A stretch of DNA of 64,000 bases from Planctomycetota bacterium (GTDB lineage Bacteria > Planctomycetota > UBA1135 > JADKAF01), in NCBI GenBank assembly GCA_016719295.1, contig JADKAF010000002.1, forward strand, positions 141,908 through 205,907, in the 5' to 3' direction. This document shows, piece after piece, positions 1-8,387 of this stretch. The notes below the pieces were generated by a model. The model searched no databases and was not told where the DNA came from. It worked only from the letters and a program-made list of their open reading frames with translations. The stretch's first letter is position 1. Each line of letters starts with the position of its first letter. Both the position numbers and the translations under genes were made by a program.

Positions 1-531
1 CTCTACGAGGAGATCGAGGGCATCGCGAAGGCGCTGCGCGAGATCGCCGAAGGGGCGTCGCGAGGCGAAGGCCTGGCCGGGCTCTTGCTCCGCGACAGCG
101 AGATGCGCGCGCGCATCGATCGCATCGTCGCGCGCCTGGACGACGCCACGGCCGCCATCGAGACGCAGCAAGGCCTGGTCGGCGCGCTGATCTACGACGG
201 CGGCGTGAAGAGCGCGCTGCAGGAGCTGTCGAGGAACGTGGAGACGATCAGTGCGGAGATCGCGAGCGGGCGCAGCCTTGCCGGCGAGATCCTCGTCGGC
301 CGCCGCCTCGTGAGCTCGATCGTCGAGCCGCTAGAGGTGATCATGGCCGACGCACGCGCGCTCGTGCAGAACACGCGCGAAGGCCGCGGGATCGCCGGCA
401 TGCTGCTCAGCGACAACGAGTCCGCCGCCCTCGTTCGCAGCATTCTCCGAAACTTCGCACGTAGCCTTGAAGATGCCCGTGAAGCCGCACCGATCGGCAC
501 GTTGGTCGGTGTCCTCATCGGGATCTGCTGA
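1..531 (+). CDS. MCE/MlaD-family protein, C-terminal part (5' end outside window)
   Basis: The frame is open from the first base, so this is the C-terminal 176 residues of a longer protein. The visible part is helical and repeats a pattern of the type GEGLAGLLL-D, GLVGALIYD, GRSLAGEIL and GRGIAGMLLSD, each followed by a charged amphipathic stretch. This is typical of the periplasmic helical region that follows the MCE domain in MlaD-like lipid-transport proteins (retrograde phospholipid transport to the inner membrane). The MCE domain and N-terminal membrane anchor would lie upstream and cannot be seen. It ends with a short hydrophobic stretch, TLVGVLIGIC. Its stop overlaps the next start (TGATG), so the two genes are probably translated together. 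The family call is inferred from the repeat pattern only. Confidence 0.6.
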   Translation, partial: LYEEIEGIAKALREIAEGASRGEGLAGLLLRDSEMRARIDRIVARLDDATAAIETQQGLVGALIYDGGVKSALQELSRNVETISAEIASGRSLAGEILVGRRLVSSIVEPLEVIMADARALVQNTREGRGIAGMLLSDNESAALVRSILRNFARSLEDAREAAPIGTLVGVLIGIC

Positions 532-1685
532 TGTCGCTGCTCCGCTGCTCTCTCGCGGCTCCTCTCTTCCTCTCTCTCGCCCTCGCCGGCGCCCTCGCGC
601 AGGAGCGGCCCGACGCGGCCCTCCCGAAGGCACCTTCGCTGCGGATCGCGTTCGCCGGCCCCGCGGGCACGTGGACCAGCGAGCTGCCGAGGCTCGCGGC
701 GCGCTTGGAGCTCTTGCTCGGAGCCCAGGGCTTCGCGGTGCGCTCGCGCGAGCTGCTCGCGCCCGGCGTCCTCACGCTCCACGGCGAGTGCCGTTCCCCG
801 CAGAAGCTGACGCGCCGCGCCCTGCAGTCCCTGCTCCAGCAGCCGCAGCTCGCGCCTTGGCCGAAGCTGCGCGTGCTGCTGAGCGACGCCGATCCGGAGC
901 CGCAGGGCTGGTGCCTCGAAGGCGAGCTGGCCTTCACGCTGGTGAAGCCCGAGGCCGTGACCCGCGAGACCATCGATCTCGCACGCGAGCTCGCGCGGCG
1001 CCATCTGCTGCAGCGAGGCACCCCCGAGGCCGCTCTCGACGAGATGCTGCGCCACCTCGAGCTGCGCCGGCTCTACGAGCGTCCGAGCGCGGCCGATCCG
1101 AAGCGCCTCGACGTGCGCTTCGCGCTGCGCGCGGCGATGAAGACGCCCGATACCCTCGAGGTCTCCCGCTGGCTCGCGCTCTTCGCGCCTCGCACCAGCG
1201 TCGACCTCCGTCCGGCCATCGCGGCGGACGAGCCGCTGAAGGACGCGCTGCGCGCGACACCCGCTGCCGCGAGCGCGGCCGAGCTCGCCGCCGTGGTCCG
1301 CGAAGCGAGCGCCGGGGCCTGCGAAGCGCGCGTCGTCCGTGGCGCAGCGGCGCCTTTCCGCCGCGTCGAAGACCTGCGCTTCCTCGCCGCGACCTCGCCT
1401 TTGGGACCGGAGCCCTGCGCGACCCTCGTCGCTCAGCGCGATGCGCTCGGCGGCACGGCGTTGCGCTGGACGCTGAGCGCCGCGGCGAGCGAGCGCGCCG
1501 CCGCGCTCGCTCCGGAGGAGCGCTTCCAGCTCCTGGTGAACGGCGAGGCCTGGGGCGAGGTGCGCCCGCGCGACCTCGCTGCGGGAGAGGGCATCCTCTT
1601 CGGCGAGTTCGCGAGCAGCGACGTCGAGCTGGCCTCCCGCGCGTTCGCTCCGCTCGATCCGCCGGCGCTCTGGATCGCGCGCTGA
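531..1685 (+). CDS. secreted protein with a SecD periplasmic-head-like C-terminal region
   Basis: A 384-residue protein with a clear signal peptide (LLRCSLAAPLFLSLALAGALAQ). The middle is Ala/Arg/Leu-rich and helical. The last ~70 residues resemble the P1 head of SecD: a strand (ALRWTLSAAASERAAAL), then FQLLVNGEAWGEV, then GEGILFGEFASSDVELA. The last two parallel AILLNDYISGNPPV and GAGIITGNFSSAEVKHL in the SecD part of the SecDF encoded 2.5 kb downstream. No membrane helices follow, so it cannot be a transporter alone. It is coupled by TGATG overlap to the preceding MCE-like gene, suggesting an envelope role. The SecD-head similarity is read by eye; function is unknown. Confidence 0.6.
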   Translation: MSLLRCSLAAPLFLSLALAGALAQERPDAALPKAPSLRIAFAGPAGTWTSELPRLAARLELLLGAQGFAVRSRELLAPGVLTLHGECRSPQKLTRRALQSLLQQPQLAPWPKLRVLLSDADPEPQGWCLEGELAFTLVKPEAVTRETIDLARELARRHLLQRGTPEAALDEMLRHLELRRLYERPSAADPKRLDVRFALRAAMKTPDTLEVSRWLALFAPRTSVDLRPAIAADEPLKDALRATPAAASAAELAAVVREASAGACEARVVRGAAAPFRRVEDLRFLAATSPLGPEPCATLVAQRDALGGTALRWTLSAAASERAAALAPEERFQLLVNGEAWGEVRPRDLAAGEGILFGEFASSDVELASRAFAPLDPPALWIAR

Positions 1686-1722
1686 AGCGCGCGTACGTCG
1701 GCACCCGCCGACGCCGGCCCGC

Positions 1723-2382
1723 TCAGCGCGGCTCCTCGTCCAGGTAGCCGCCGCGCCGCAGCAGCTCGTCGAGCCCGGGGCGCGGTCCGCCTCCGCCGCC
1801 CGGAAGCAGCTTCTCGATCCACTTGGCGACGAGGTCGGCCTCGACGTGCACGGCCTCGCCCACGGCGAGCTCGCCCAAGTTCGTCTCGCGCAGCGTGTGC
1901 GGCACGACCCAGACGTCGAAGCGCGCGCCGCGCGGCGCGACGACGGTGAGGCTCACCCCGTCGAGCGCGATCGAGCCCTTGTCGATCAGGTAGCGCCCGA
2001 GCTCCGCAGGCAGCTCGAAGCTCAGCGTCTCGCCCGCTCCGGAGCCCTGGCGCCCCACCAGGCGACCGAGGCCGTCGACGTGCCCCGAGACGAGGTGACC
2101 ACCCAGGCGATCGGAGAGCCGCAGGGCTCGCTCCAGGTTCAGGCGCCGCCCGGGCTCTACCGCACCGAGTCGCGTGCGAGCCAAGGTCTCAGCCGAGAGA
2201 TCGAAGCGCGCGAGCTCCCCCACCCGAGCCGAAACGGTGAGGCAAGCGCCGTTCACCGCGATGCTCTCCCCCAGGGCGAGATCAGCGGACCAGGGAGCGA
2301 GATCGATCCAGAGCACCTGCTCGCGACCGCTCTTCTCGCGCCGGAGAAGGGGGCGCACGAGGCTGATGATGCCGGTGAACAT
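1723..2382 (-). CDS. ribE: riboflavin synthase, alpha subunit
   Basis: Catalyses dismutation of two 6,7-dimethyl-8-ribityllumazine molecules to riboflavin and 5-amino-6-ribitylaminouracil, the last step of riboflavin synthesis. The 219-residue protein starts with the family signature MFTGII. It has the two internally repeated lumazine-binding barrels: the first with AVNGACLTV and LSDRLGGHLVSGHVDG, the second with ALDGVSLTVV and PHTLRETNLG. The C-terminal tail (GGGGGPRPGLDELLRRGG) is longer than usual and low in complexity. It is transcribed divergently from trmD and is not clustered with other riboflavin genes in this window. No FMN riboswitch was recognised upstream. Confidence 0.95.
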   Translation of the reverse strand: MFTGIISLVRPLLRREKSGREQVLWIDLAPWSADLALGESIAVNGACLTVSARVGELARFDLSAETLARTRLGAVEPGRRLNLERALRLSDRLGGHLVSGHVDGLGRLVGRQGSGAGETLSFELPAELGRYLIDKGSIALDGVSLTVVAPRGARFDVWVVPHTLRETNLGELAVGEAVHVEADLVAKWIEKLLPGGGGGPRPGLDELLRRGGYLDEEPR

Positions 2383-2460
2383 GAGGGGCGGAGCTGCGAG
2401 GGAGGCCGAAGGAGAACCGCGCGGAACGGCGCTCGAGAGCCGCGGGGGGTGGGAGCGCGC

Positions 2461-2489
2461 TTGACGACCGACAGGCCCTTCCCTAACCT
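2461..2489 (+). promoter_or_regulatory. candidate sigma-70-type promoter for trmD-rplS-secDF
   Basis: TTGACG (2461-2466, five of six to the -35 consensus) is separated by 17 bases from TAACCT (2484-2489, a weak -10 of the TAnnnT form). The trmD start lies 30 bases further on. The same layout, TTG-rich -35, 17-bp spacer and TAnnAT/TAnnCT, recurs upstream of glmU and of the L,D-transpeptidase gene. Prediction from sequence only. Confidence 0.5.
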
Positions 2490-2519
2490 GCTGGGCCTTT
2501 CTCCGCGGCGGGTCGGTCC

Positions 2520-3563
2520 GTGCGGATCTTCATCCTGACCCTCTTTCCGGCTGCCGTCGAGGCTTATCTCGCTGCTGGCATCCTCGGGATCGCCCGCCGT
2601 AAGCGCTTGATCGACGCGACCTTGGTGAACTTCCGCCAGTACGGGCGGGGGCGTCACCGGGCCGTCGACGATCGCCCATTCGGCGGAGGTGCCGGGATGG
2701 TCCTGAAGCCCGAGCCCGTGTTCGACTGCATCGAGCAGATCGAGCGCGAGCACGGTGTTTGCCGAAGGATCCTGCTCTGCCCGGGCGGAACGACGTTCCG
2801 CCAGGCGACGGCGGGCCAACTCGCGAGCGAAGAGCGCCTGCTCTTCCTCTGCGGGCGCTACGAAGGCTTCGACGAGCGCATTCGGCAAGGGCTCGAGTGG
2901 ACGGAGATCTCGCTCGGGGACTTCGTCCTCTGCGGTGGCGAGCTCGCGGCCTTGGCCGTGATCGAAGCCACGGTGCGGCTGCTCCCGGGCGTGCTCGGGG
3001 ACGCGGCTTCGCCGGCGGAAGAGAGCTTCTCCGCGTGGGAGCCGCTCTCCGTCGAGGCCTCCGGTGCTGCCGGAAGGCGCATGACGCAGGATCCCCGCAC
3101 GAAAGCCGACACCAACCCCACCGCACGCAACCGAGAACTCCGCACACCAACTCCGCCCCCGCCCCCAACTCAGCTTCACCCCCCAACTCAGCGTCAACCC
3201 TACGACCCGCCGCTCGCGAGAGCCGCCGAGCCACTTCCGCTAGAGGACCCCGAGACGGGCCTCGAGTATCCGCAGTACACACGCCCCCGGGTGTACCGCG
3301 ACATGGAAGTGCCCCCCGTGCTGCTCTCGGGAGACCACCAGGCGATCCGGGCATGGCGGCGGAGAGAAGCCCGAGAACGAACCGAGCGATCCCGACCCGA
3401 CTTGTTGCTCGGCCGCCCGAAGGCGTCCGCGGGGCAGGGCGAATCCGACGAACCATCCCCGCCGCGAGGCGGCGGACTACCATCGCCGCCGCGAGGCGGC
3501 GGACCCTCATCGCTGCCGCAGGGCGGCGCCGAATCATTGCCGCCACAGGGCGGCGCGACCTGA
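2520..3563 (+). CDS. trmD: tRNA (guanine-37-N1) methyltransferase with linker insertion and repeat tail
   Basis: Methylates N1 of G37 next to the anticodon using SAM, preventing +1 frameshifting. The N-terminal trefoil-knot SPOUT domain is intact (DDRPFGGGAGMV, LCGRYEGFDER, SLGDFVLCGGELAA). The C-terminal RNA-binding part is also intact (EYPQYTRPRVYRDMEVP, LLSGDHQAI). At 347 residues it is about 100 longer than usual, for two reasons. Roughly 75 Pro/Thr/Arg-rich residues interrupt the linker between EESFS (~residue 165) and the EYPQYTRP motif (~245). A 40-residue tail follows RPDLLLGRP. GTG at 2520 is chosen because it gives the canonical (M)RIFILTLFP start. rplS follows 50 bp downstream; rpsP and rimM, often upstream, are absent here. 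Confidence 0.93.
   Translation: MRIFILTLFPAAVEAYLAAGILGIARRKRLIDATLVNFRQYGRGRHRAVDDRPFGGGAGMVLKPEPVFDCIEQIEREHGVCRRILLCPGGTTFRQATAGQLASEERLLFLCGRYEGFDERIRQGLEWTEISLGDFVLCGGELAALAVIEATVRLLPGVLGDAASPAEESFSAWEPLSVEASGAAGRRMTQDPRTKADTNPTARNRELRTPTPPPPPTQLHPPTQRQPYDPPLARAAEPLPLEDPETGLEYPQYTRPRVYRDMEVPPVLLSGDHQAIRAWRRREARERTERSRPDLLLGRPKASAGQGESDEPSPPRGGGLPSPPRGGGPSSLPQGGAESLPPQGGAT
3453..3560 (+). repeat. 4 x 27-bp tandem repeat inside the 3' end of trmD
   Basis: Four consecutive 27-bp units (3453-3479, 3480-3506, 3507-3533, 3534-3560) end exactly before the trmD stop codon. Each unit carries a short hairpin; in the first two it is CCGCC-GCGA-GGCGG, a GNRA-type tetraloop in RNA. In the trmD frame the array encodes a degenerate nonapeptide of the form PSPPRGGGL. 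Units 1-2 and 3-4 form two more similar pairs, suggesting stepwise duplication. Confidence 0.85.
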
Positions 3564-3613
3564 CATAAGCACGCTGGGCTCGCGATGAGCCTCAGCCGAG
3601 GAGCAAGACGGCC

Positions 3614-4031
3614 ATGGGCCTGATCCAGGACATCGAGAAGGCGAGCAGCAGGACGGAGACTTTCGACTTCAACGTCGGGGACTCCGTCGAGGTCGGCTAT
3701 CGGATCAAGGAGGGCGACAAGGAGCGCATCCAGATCTTTGCCGGCACCGTCATCGCCATCAAAGGCGCGGGCGTGCAAGACCTTCATCGTGCGCCGCATC
3801 GTCCAGGGCGGCGGTGTGGAGCGCACCTTCATCCTCCACTCGCCGCGCGTCGCGAGCATCGAGGTCACCCGCCGCGGAACGGTCCGCCGGGCGAAGCTCT
3901 ACTACCTGCGCGATCGCGTGGGCAAGGCGACGAAGGTGAAGGAGAAGATCGTCGCCAGCTCCGAGAAGAAGGCCGCCGCGGAGAAGAAGTCCGCCAAGAG
4001 CGCCGCCAAGGCGGCTGCAGCCAAGGCCTGA
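3614..4031 (+). pseudogene. rplS: 50S ribosomal protein L19, reading frame shifted once in this sequence
   Basis: L19 sits at the 30S-50S interface. The N-terminal half reads from ATG 3614 (RBS GAGGAGC) to IQIFAGTVIAIKGAGV. The C-terminal half continues one base out of phase from about 3777 (KTFIVRRIVQGGGVERTF, then HSPRVASIEV and KLYYLRDR). It ends with an Ala/Lys-rich tail at 4031. Family alignment expects one more residue between GV and KTF, so a two-base loss at about 3776 (for example one GC of a GCGC) fits best. Both halves are well conserved and the gene is normally single-copy, so the gene is probably functional and the break a sequence error. A programmed +1 shift cannot be excluded. 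secDF follows after 145 bp. Confidence 0.88.
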
Positions 4032-4176
4032 GTCGCGCGCCGAGGCTCACCGCCCCGTCGATGCCCTCGTCGTTTCGTGGCTTGATCGCCGGCGCGCCCA
4101 AGGGCGCCCGCGCGGTCGCGCGCGGAGCTCGAGGGCGCGTCGTTTCCGTCGCACACCACACCCACGGTTGACGTAG

Positions 4177-7100
4177 ATGGTCCCCAACATCGGCCGCAAG
4201 GTCACTCTCGTCCTGACCCTCCTCGGGCTGAGCTTGCTCGCGCTGCTCATCCCGCCGCTGGCAGGCGAGTTCCCGATCAAGCTCGGTCTCGACCTGCAAG
4301 GCGGCACGCGCCTCGTGTACCAGGTCGACACGGAGCGCCTGAACGCTCAGCAGGGCACCGACGACTCGATGCAGCGCGATCTCGCGACGCTCATCGACGA
4401 GACGATCGGCATCATCCGCAACCGCATCGACCCGACCGGCGTGCTCAGCATCACGCTGCAGCGACAGGGCGCGGACCGCATCCTGATCGAGCTGCCGGGC
4501 ATGTCGCCTGCCGAGGCGGGCGCCGTGGAGCGCTTGATCACGGAGCTCGGCAAGCTGGAGTTCCGCATCGTCGCCTACAAGGGCGCGGGCTCCGGCGGTG
4601 AGCGCAAGGGCGAGGACGTCGACGTCGACGCCGCGAAGAAGAAGCTGAACGACTGGTGGAGCGCCGAGCTCGCGCGCGGCGGCGACGTCTACGTCGACGA
4701 GTACGCGCTGCGCCGCTACAACGCGCTGCCCGAGAGCGCCGGCGGCCCGCCGACCGGCTTCTTCTGGGCCGGCCTGCAGAACCCGCCCGAGCCGCGCGAG
4801 ATGGACGGCCGGGCCCTCTTCCTCGAAGCCTTCTACAAGGCCGCGAAGAAGGAGTGGGCGGAGCGCCTCTCCGACGGCTCGGTCGTGATCCACAACCGTG
4901 TGTACGGCGGCGAGCGTCAGGCGCCTGGGCCGATCTCGGTCGGCGATCAGAGCCCGGTGCCGCTGAAGCTGCGCCGCTCGCCTGGCACCACGCCGATGGT
5001 GCACGGCGAATGGCTCGACGTGGCGCTGCTGCGCGACGAGCGCGTGCTGACCACGGGCAAGAACTGGGTCTTCACCGGCGAGGATCTCTATCAGACCTTC
5101 CCGGACCAGGACCAGAACGGCTATCCCTGCGTGCGCTTCATCTGCCAGGCGTCCCGCAGCGATGCCTTCGCGGATTTCACCGAGGCGTACACCAATCGCC
5201 CGATGGCGATCCTGCTGAACGACTATATCTCCGGCAACCCGCCGGTGATCCAGGGCCGTCTGCCCGGCGCCGGCATCATCACCGGCAACTTCAGCTCGGC
5301 CGAGGTGAAGCACCTGCAGAACGTGCTCCGCTCGGGCAGCTTGAAGATCCCGCTCGAGCTGATGTCGCGCGATCTCATGGGCCCGACCCTCGGTGAGGAA
5401 GCGATCCGCCTGGGCTCGATCTCGGCGCTGATCGGCCTCGCGCTCGTCATCTGGTTCATGACCTACTACTACAGGCGGGTCGGCATCGTGGCGGCGTGGT
5501 CGCTCGGCGCGAACATGCTGCTCCTGCTCGGCGCGATGGCCCTCTTCCGGGTGAACCTGAACCTCCCCGGCATCGCGGGCCTGATCCTGACCGTCGGCAT
5601 GGCGCTTGACGCCAACATCCTGATCTACGAGCGCATCCGCGAAGAGCGCGCGAAGCAGCGCACGCTGCTGCAGTCGGCCAAGAACGGCTTCGATCGCGCG
5701 TTCCTCACGATCTTCGACTCGAACCTTACCACGCTGATCACCTCGGTGGTCCTGATGTGGCTCGGCACCGGCCCCGTGCGCGGCTTCGCGGTCGTGCTCG
5801 CGATCGGCATCCTAACCACGATGTTCGCGGCCCTGGTGGTCACCAAGGTCCTGATCCACTTCCTGCTGCAGAAGCCGAACTTCCGCGAGTTCGAGATGCG
5901 CTCGTGGGTGCCGAAGACCCACTACAACTTCACGAAGTACATGGGCCAGTGCGTCGCGGGCTCGCTGATCGCGATCCTGCTCGGCCTGGTCGTCGTCACG
6001 GTGAAGGGCCGGGAGCTCCTCGGCATCGACTTCACCGGTGGTGGCACCTTCCGCGTCGCGCTGAAGGAGGACATGGAGATCAGCACCGTCCGCGAGAAGA
6101 TGGAGCAGATCTTCGAGTCGGTGCAGGTCTCGACCCTCGGTGACAGCAAGCGCGTCTACAGCATCAAGGTGAAGCTCGACCCCGAGGACAACCGCGGGCT
6201 CCAGCAGGACATCGCCTCGCGGCCGGGCATCTCGCGCCGCGCCGAAGGCGCCGTCGATCGCTCCGCGGCGAAGGGAGCCGGGCTCCGCGACGACCGTCGC
6301 TTCGAGCCGATCGATCTCGTGCTCCGCTTCGCCCACCCCGTGGTCGAGTCCGACCTCGAGGACATTCGCGAGCGCCTCTTCCGCCAGGGCTTCGTCTCCT
6401 TCCCCACCCAGCCGTGGATGGAAGTCGAGGCCGATGACGCGCGTGCCGTTCGCCGCGCGAACGAAGAAGCCGGTCGCTTCGTGAAGGCGAACTTCCACTC
6501 GGCCGACTCCGGCGACCAGGAGAAGGGCACTCCCAAGCTCGTGGGCGCCGAGGGTACGAGCGGCATCGTCGCGAAGCCGCAGGTGCAGCTCGAACCCACC
6601 GATCCCACGGAGCGCACGGTGGTGCTGCGCAACACGCGCCTCCTCTTCGAGCGCCTGCGCGAGCACGGCGACATGAATCTCGTGCGCCGCGCGCTCCTGC
6701 CGCGCTATGAGCTCGGCATCCAGGGCCTCGAGGCCCAGATCCGCGCGCTGCTGGGCGACCAGCTCGCGCCGGACTTCCTGATCAGCGATCGCGGGATCTC
6801 CGATCTCGCGCTCGAGCAGGTGCGGGTCTCGTTCGAGCTCGGCTTCCCGAAGGCCGTCGACGTCGAGCTGGTGCGCCAGCTCCTGCGCCAGGCGGGCCTC
6901 GTTCCCGAGCACCTGAAGAGCGAGGGCAAGGAAGTCGAGCCGGGGAGCAGCGCGAGCCGCTTCACCGTCGAGAACGCCTACTCTCGCTACATCGCCGAGG
7001 CAGGCACGCTCTCCACGGAGCTCGCGGCCGAGGCCGCGCGCATCGAGCGCAATCCCGCCGTCGGCGGCGTCTTCGGGCAGGTTTCGGCTACGAACGCGAG

Positions 7101-8223
7101 CTTCCGCGGCACCGACCGCCGCTGCTCCTTCAATCTGGCCCTGCGCGGCAAGGCTCCGTCGAAGGAAGAGCTGCTCCCGGCGCTGCGAGCGATCGGCCTG
7201 CGCTTCGATCCCGCGAAGCTCACCCAGGTCGAAGGGGATGCCAGCGGCTTGCGCTGGCGCCTCAACGACGCTCGCTCGCTCTGGCTCGACGATCCCGCGC
7301 AGCTCCGTGAGGCGCTGGCAGCGGAGGTCGCGCGCGGCGAAGGAGCGCAGCTCGTCCTCGCCGAGGAAGTGACCCTGAACCTCGTCGGCAAGCCCTCGAG
7401 CGGCGATCCGGTGAAAGCGGTCGAGGAGATGCTGCGCGGCGCGGGCCTCGCCTTCAGCGAGGCGGCGCGCGTGGAGGCGCTGAGCGATGTCTCGTATCGC
7501 TTCCGCCCCGATGGTCCGTCGACCATGCCGCTCGGACGCATGCAGGACGCGATCACCGGCCAGCTGAACCGGATGGAGGAGAAGGGCCAGGAGCGCCTCG
7601 CGGTCGCCTCGCCGTTCGGCGATGCGTCGCAGATCTCGGCTCAAGCGTCGACCGACCTGCGCGATGCCGCGGTGCTGGCGTTGATCGTGTCGCTGTTCGC
7701 GATCACGCTCTACATCCGCGCGCGCTTCCACGAGTACCGCTACGCCTTCGGGGCCGTGCTCGCGCTCTTCCACGACGTGCTGATCACGATCGGAGCCGTG
7801 GCTCTCGCGGCCTCTCTCGGCATCATCGACGCGGAGATCGACCTCAACCTGATCGCGGCGCTGCTCACGATCATCGGCTACTCGCTGAACGACACGATCG
7901 TGATCTACGACCGAATCCGTGAGAACCTGCCGCGCGTGAAGGGCAGCTTCGAGGAGATCGTGAACACCAGCATCAACGAGACCCTCGCCCGCACCTTGCT
8001 CACCGGCTTGACGACGATCTTCATGATCACCGTCCTGCTGCTGGTGAACTATGGCCGCGGCAACGCGATCGAGGGCTTCGCGTTCGCGATCCTGGTCGGC
8101 GTGCTGGCCGGAACCTACTCCACGATGTACATCGCCTCGCCCTTCCTCATCTGGGTCGAGAAGCGCCGCCTCGCCGCCGATGCGCGTCGCGATGCGCTGA
8201 AGGGACGCGCCGCGGCTCATTGA
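4177..8223 (+). CDS. secDF: SecD-SecF fusion protein translocase subunit, enlarged
   Basis: Proton-driven accessory of the Sec translocon that pulls exported chains across the membrane. The SecD half has TM1 (~9-28), the LGLDLQGGTRLVYQV motif (~36-50), the P1 head (AILLNDYISGNPPV to SSAEVKHL), the hinge LRSGSLKIPLEL, and a TM bundle with GMALDANILIYERIREE. The SecF half starts near residue 585 (TM, GIDFTGGGTFRVAL) and ends with a TM bundle containing IIGYSLNDTIVIYDRIREN. At 1348 residues it is far longer than typical SecDF (750-1000). The extra length is ~480 residues between the SecF GGGTFRV motif and its second TM helix, holding three similar strand-helix units (near PIDLVLRFAHPVVES, QVRVSFELGFPKAVD and RCSFNLALRGKAPS). 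Confidence 0.95.
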   Translation: MVPNIGRKVTLVLTLLGLSLLALLIPPLAGEFPIKLGLDLQGGTRLVYQVDTERLNAQQGTDDSMQRDLATLIDETIGIIRNRIDPTGVLSITLQRQGADRILIELPGMSPAEAGAVERLITELGKLEFRIVAYKGAGSGGERKGEDVDVDAAKKKLNDWWSAELARGGDVYVDEYALRRYNALPESAGGPPTGFFWAGLQNPPEPREMDGRALFLEAFYKAAKKEWAERLSDGSVVIHNRVYGGERQAPGPISVGDQSPVPLKLRRSPGTTPMVHGEWLDVALLRDERVLTTGKNWVFTGEDLYQTFPDQDQNGYPCVRFICQASRSDAFADFTEAYTNRPMAILLNDYISGNPPVIQGRLPGAGIITGNFSSAEVKHLQNVLRSGSLKIPLELMSRDLMGPTLGEEAIRLGSISALIGLALVIWFMTYYYRRVGIVAAWSLGANMLLLLGAMALFRVNLNLPGIAGLILTVGMALDANILIYERIREERAKQRTLLQSAKNGFDRAFLTIFDSNLTTLITSVVLMWLGTGPVRGFAVVLAIGILTTMFAALVVTKVLIHFLLQKPNFREFEMRSWVPKTHYNFTKYMGQCVAGSLIAILLGLVVVTVKGRELLGIDFTGGGTFRVALKEDMEISTVREKMEQIFESVQVSTLGDSKRVYSIKVKLDPEDNRGLQQDIASRPGISRRAEGAVDRSAAKGAGLRDDRRFEPIDLVLRFAHPVVESDLEDIRERLFRQGFVSFPTQPWMEVEADDARAVRRANEEAGRFVKANFHSADSGDQEKGTPKLVGAEGTSGIVAKPQVQLEPTDPTERTVVLRNTRLLFERLREHGDMNLVRRALLPRYELGIQGLEAQIRALLGDQLAPDFLISDRGISDLALEQVRVSFELGFPKAVDVELVRQLLRQAGLVPEHLKSEGKEVEPGSSASRFTVENAYSRYIAEAGTLSTELAAEAARIERNPAVGGVFGQVSATNASFRGTDRRCSFNLALRGKAPSKEELLPALRAIGLRFDPAKLTQVEGDASGLRWRLNDARSLWLDDPAQLREALAAEVARGEGAQLVLAEEVTLNLVGKPSSGDPVKAVEEMLRGAGLAFSEAARVEALSDVSYRFRPDGPSTMPLGRMQDAITGQLNRMEEKGQERLAVASPFGDASQISAQASTDLRDAAVLALIVSLFAITLYIRARFHEYRYAFGAVLALFHDVLITIGAVALAASLGIIDAEIDLNLIAALLTIIGYSLNDTIVIYDRIRENLPRVKGSFEEIVNTSINETLARTLLTGLTTIFMITVLLLVNYGRGNAIEGFAFAILVGVLAGTYSTMYIASPFLIWVEKRRLAADARRDALKGRAAAH

Positions 8224-8276
8224 TCCGCCGGCGGCGCTCGGCCAATAAGCGAGCGTACGGTAAGCCAGCGCAAGAG

Positions 8277-8324
8277 AGAGGGCCCTCGGAGGCGCGGAAC
8301 GATCCGCGCCTCCGAGGGCCCTCT
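8277..8324. terminator. perfect 22-bp-arm hairpin between convergent secDF and hflX
   Basis: Arms 8277-8298 and 8303-8324 are perfect inverted repeats of 22 bp around the 4-base loop ACGA. They lie between the ends of secDF (plus) and hflX (minus), so a two-way transcription stop is the natural reading. There is no T-run on either side, unlike a textbook intrinsic terminator. Copies of GATCCTC follow at 8331-8370. Confidence 0.7.
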
Positions 8325-8387
8325 GCTTTCGATCCTCTCGCGATCCTCTTTCGATCCTCGGCGAGGATCCTCGGCGAGGGTCGCGCG

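Noticed and set aside
2383..2519. FMN riboswitch upstream of ribE
   Set aside because: The 137-bp gap is short and shows none of the conserved RFN-element stretches; it is adequately explained by divergent promoters.
3614..4171. A 185-residue L19 variant with a novel C-terminus
   Set aside because: After GAGV the residues are Arg/His/Pro-rich and unlike L19, while the true L19 end continues in the neighbouring frame.
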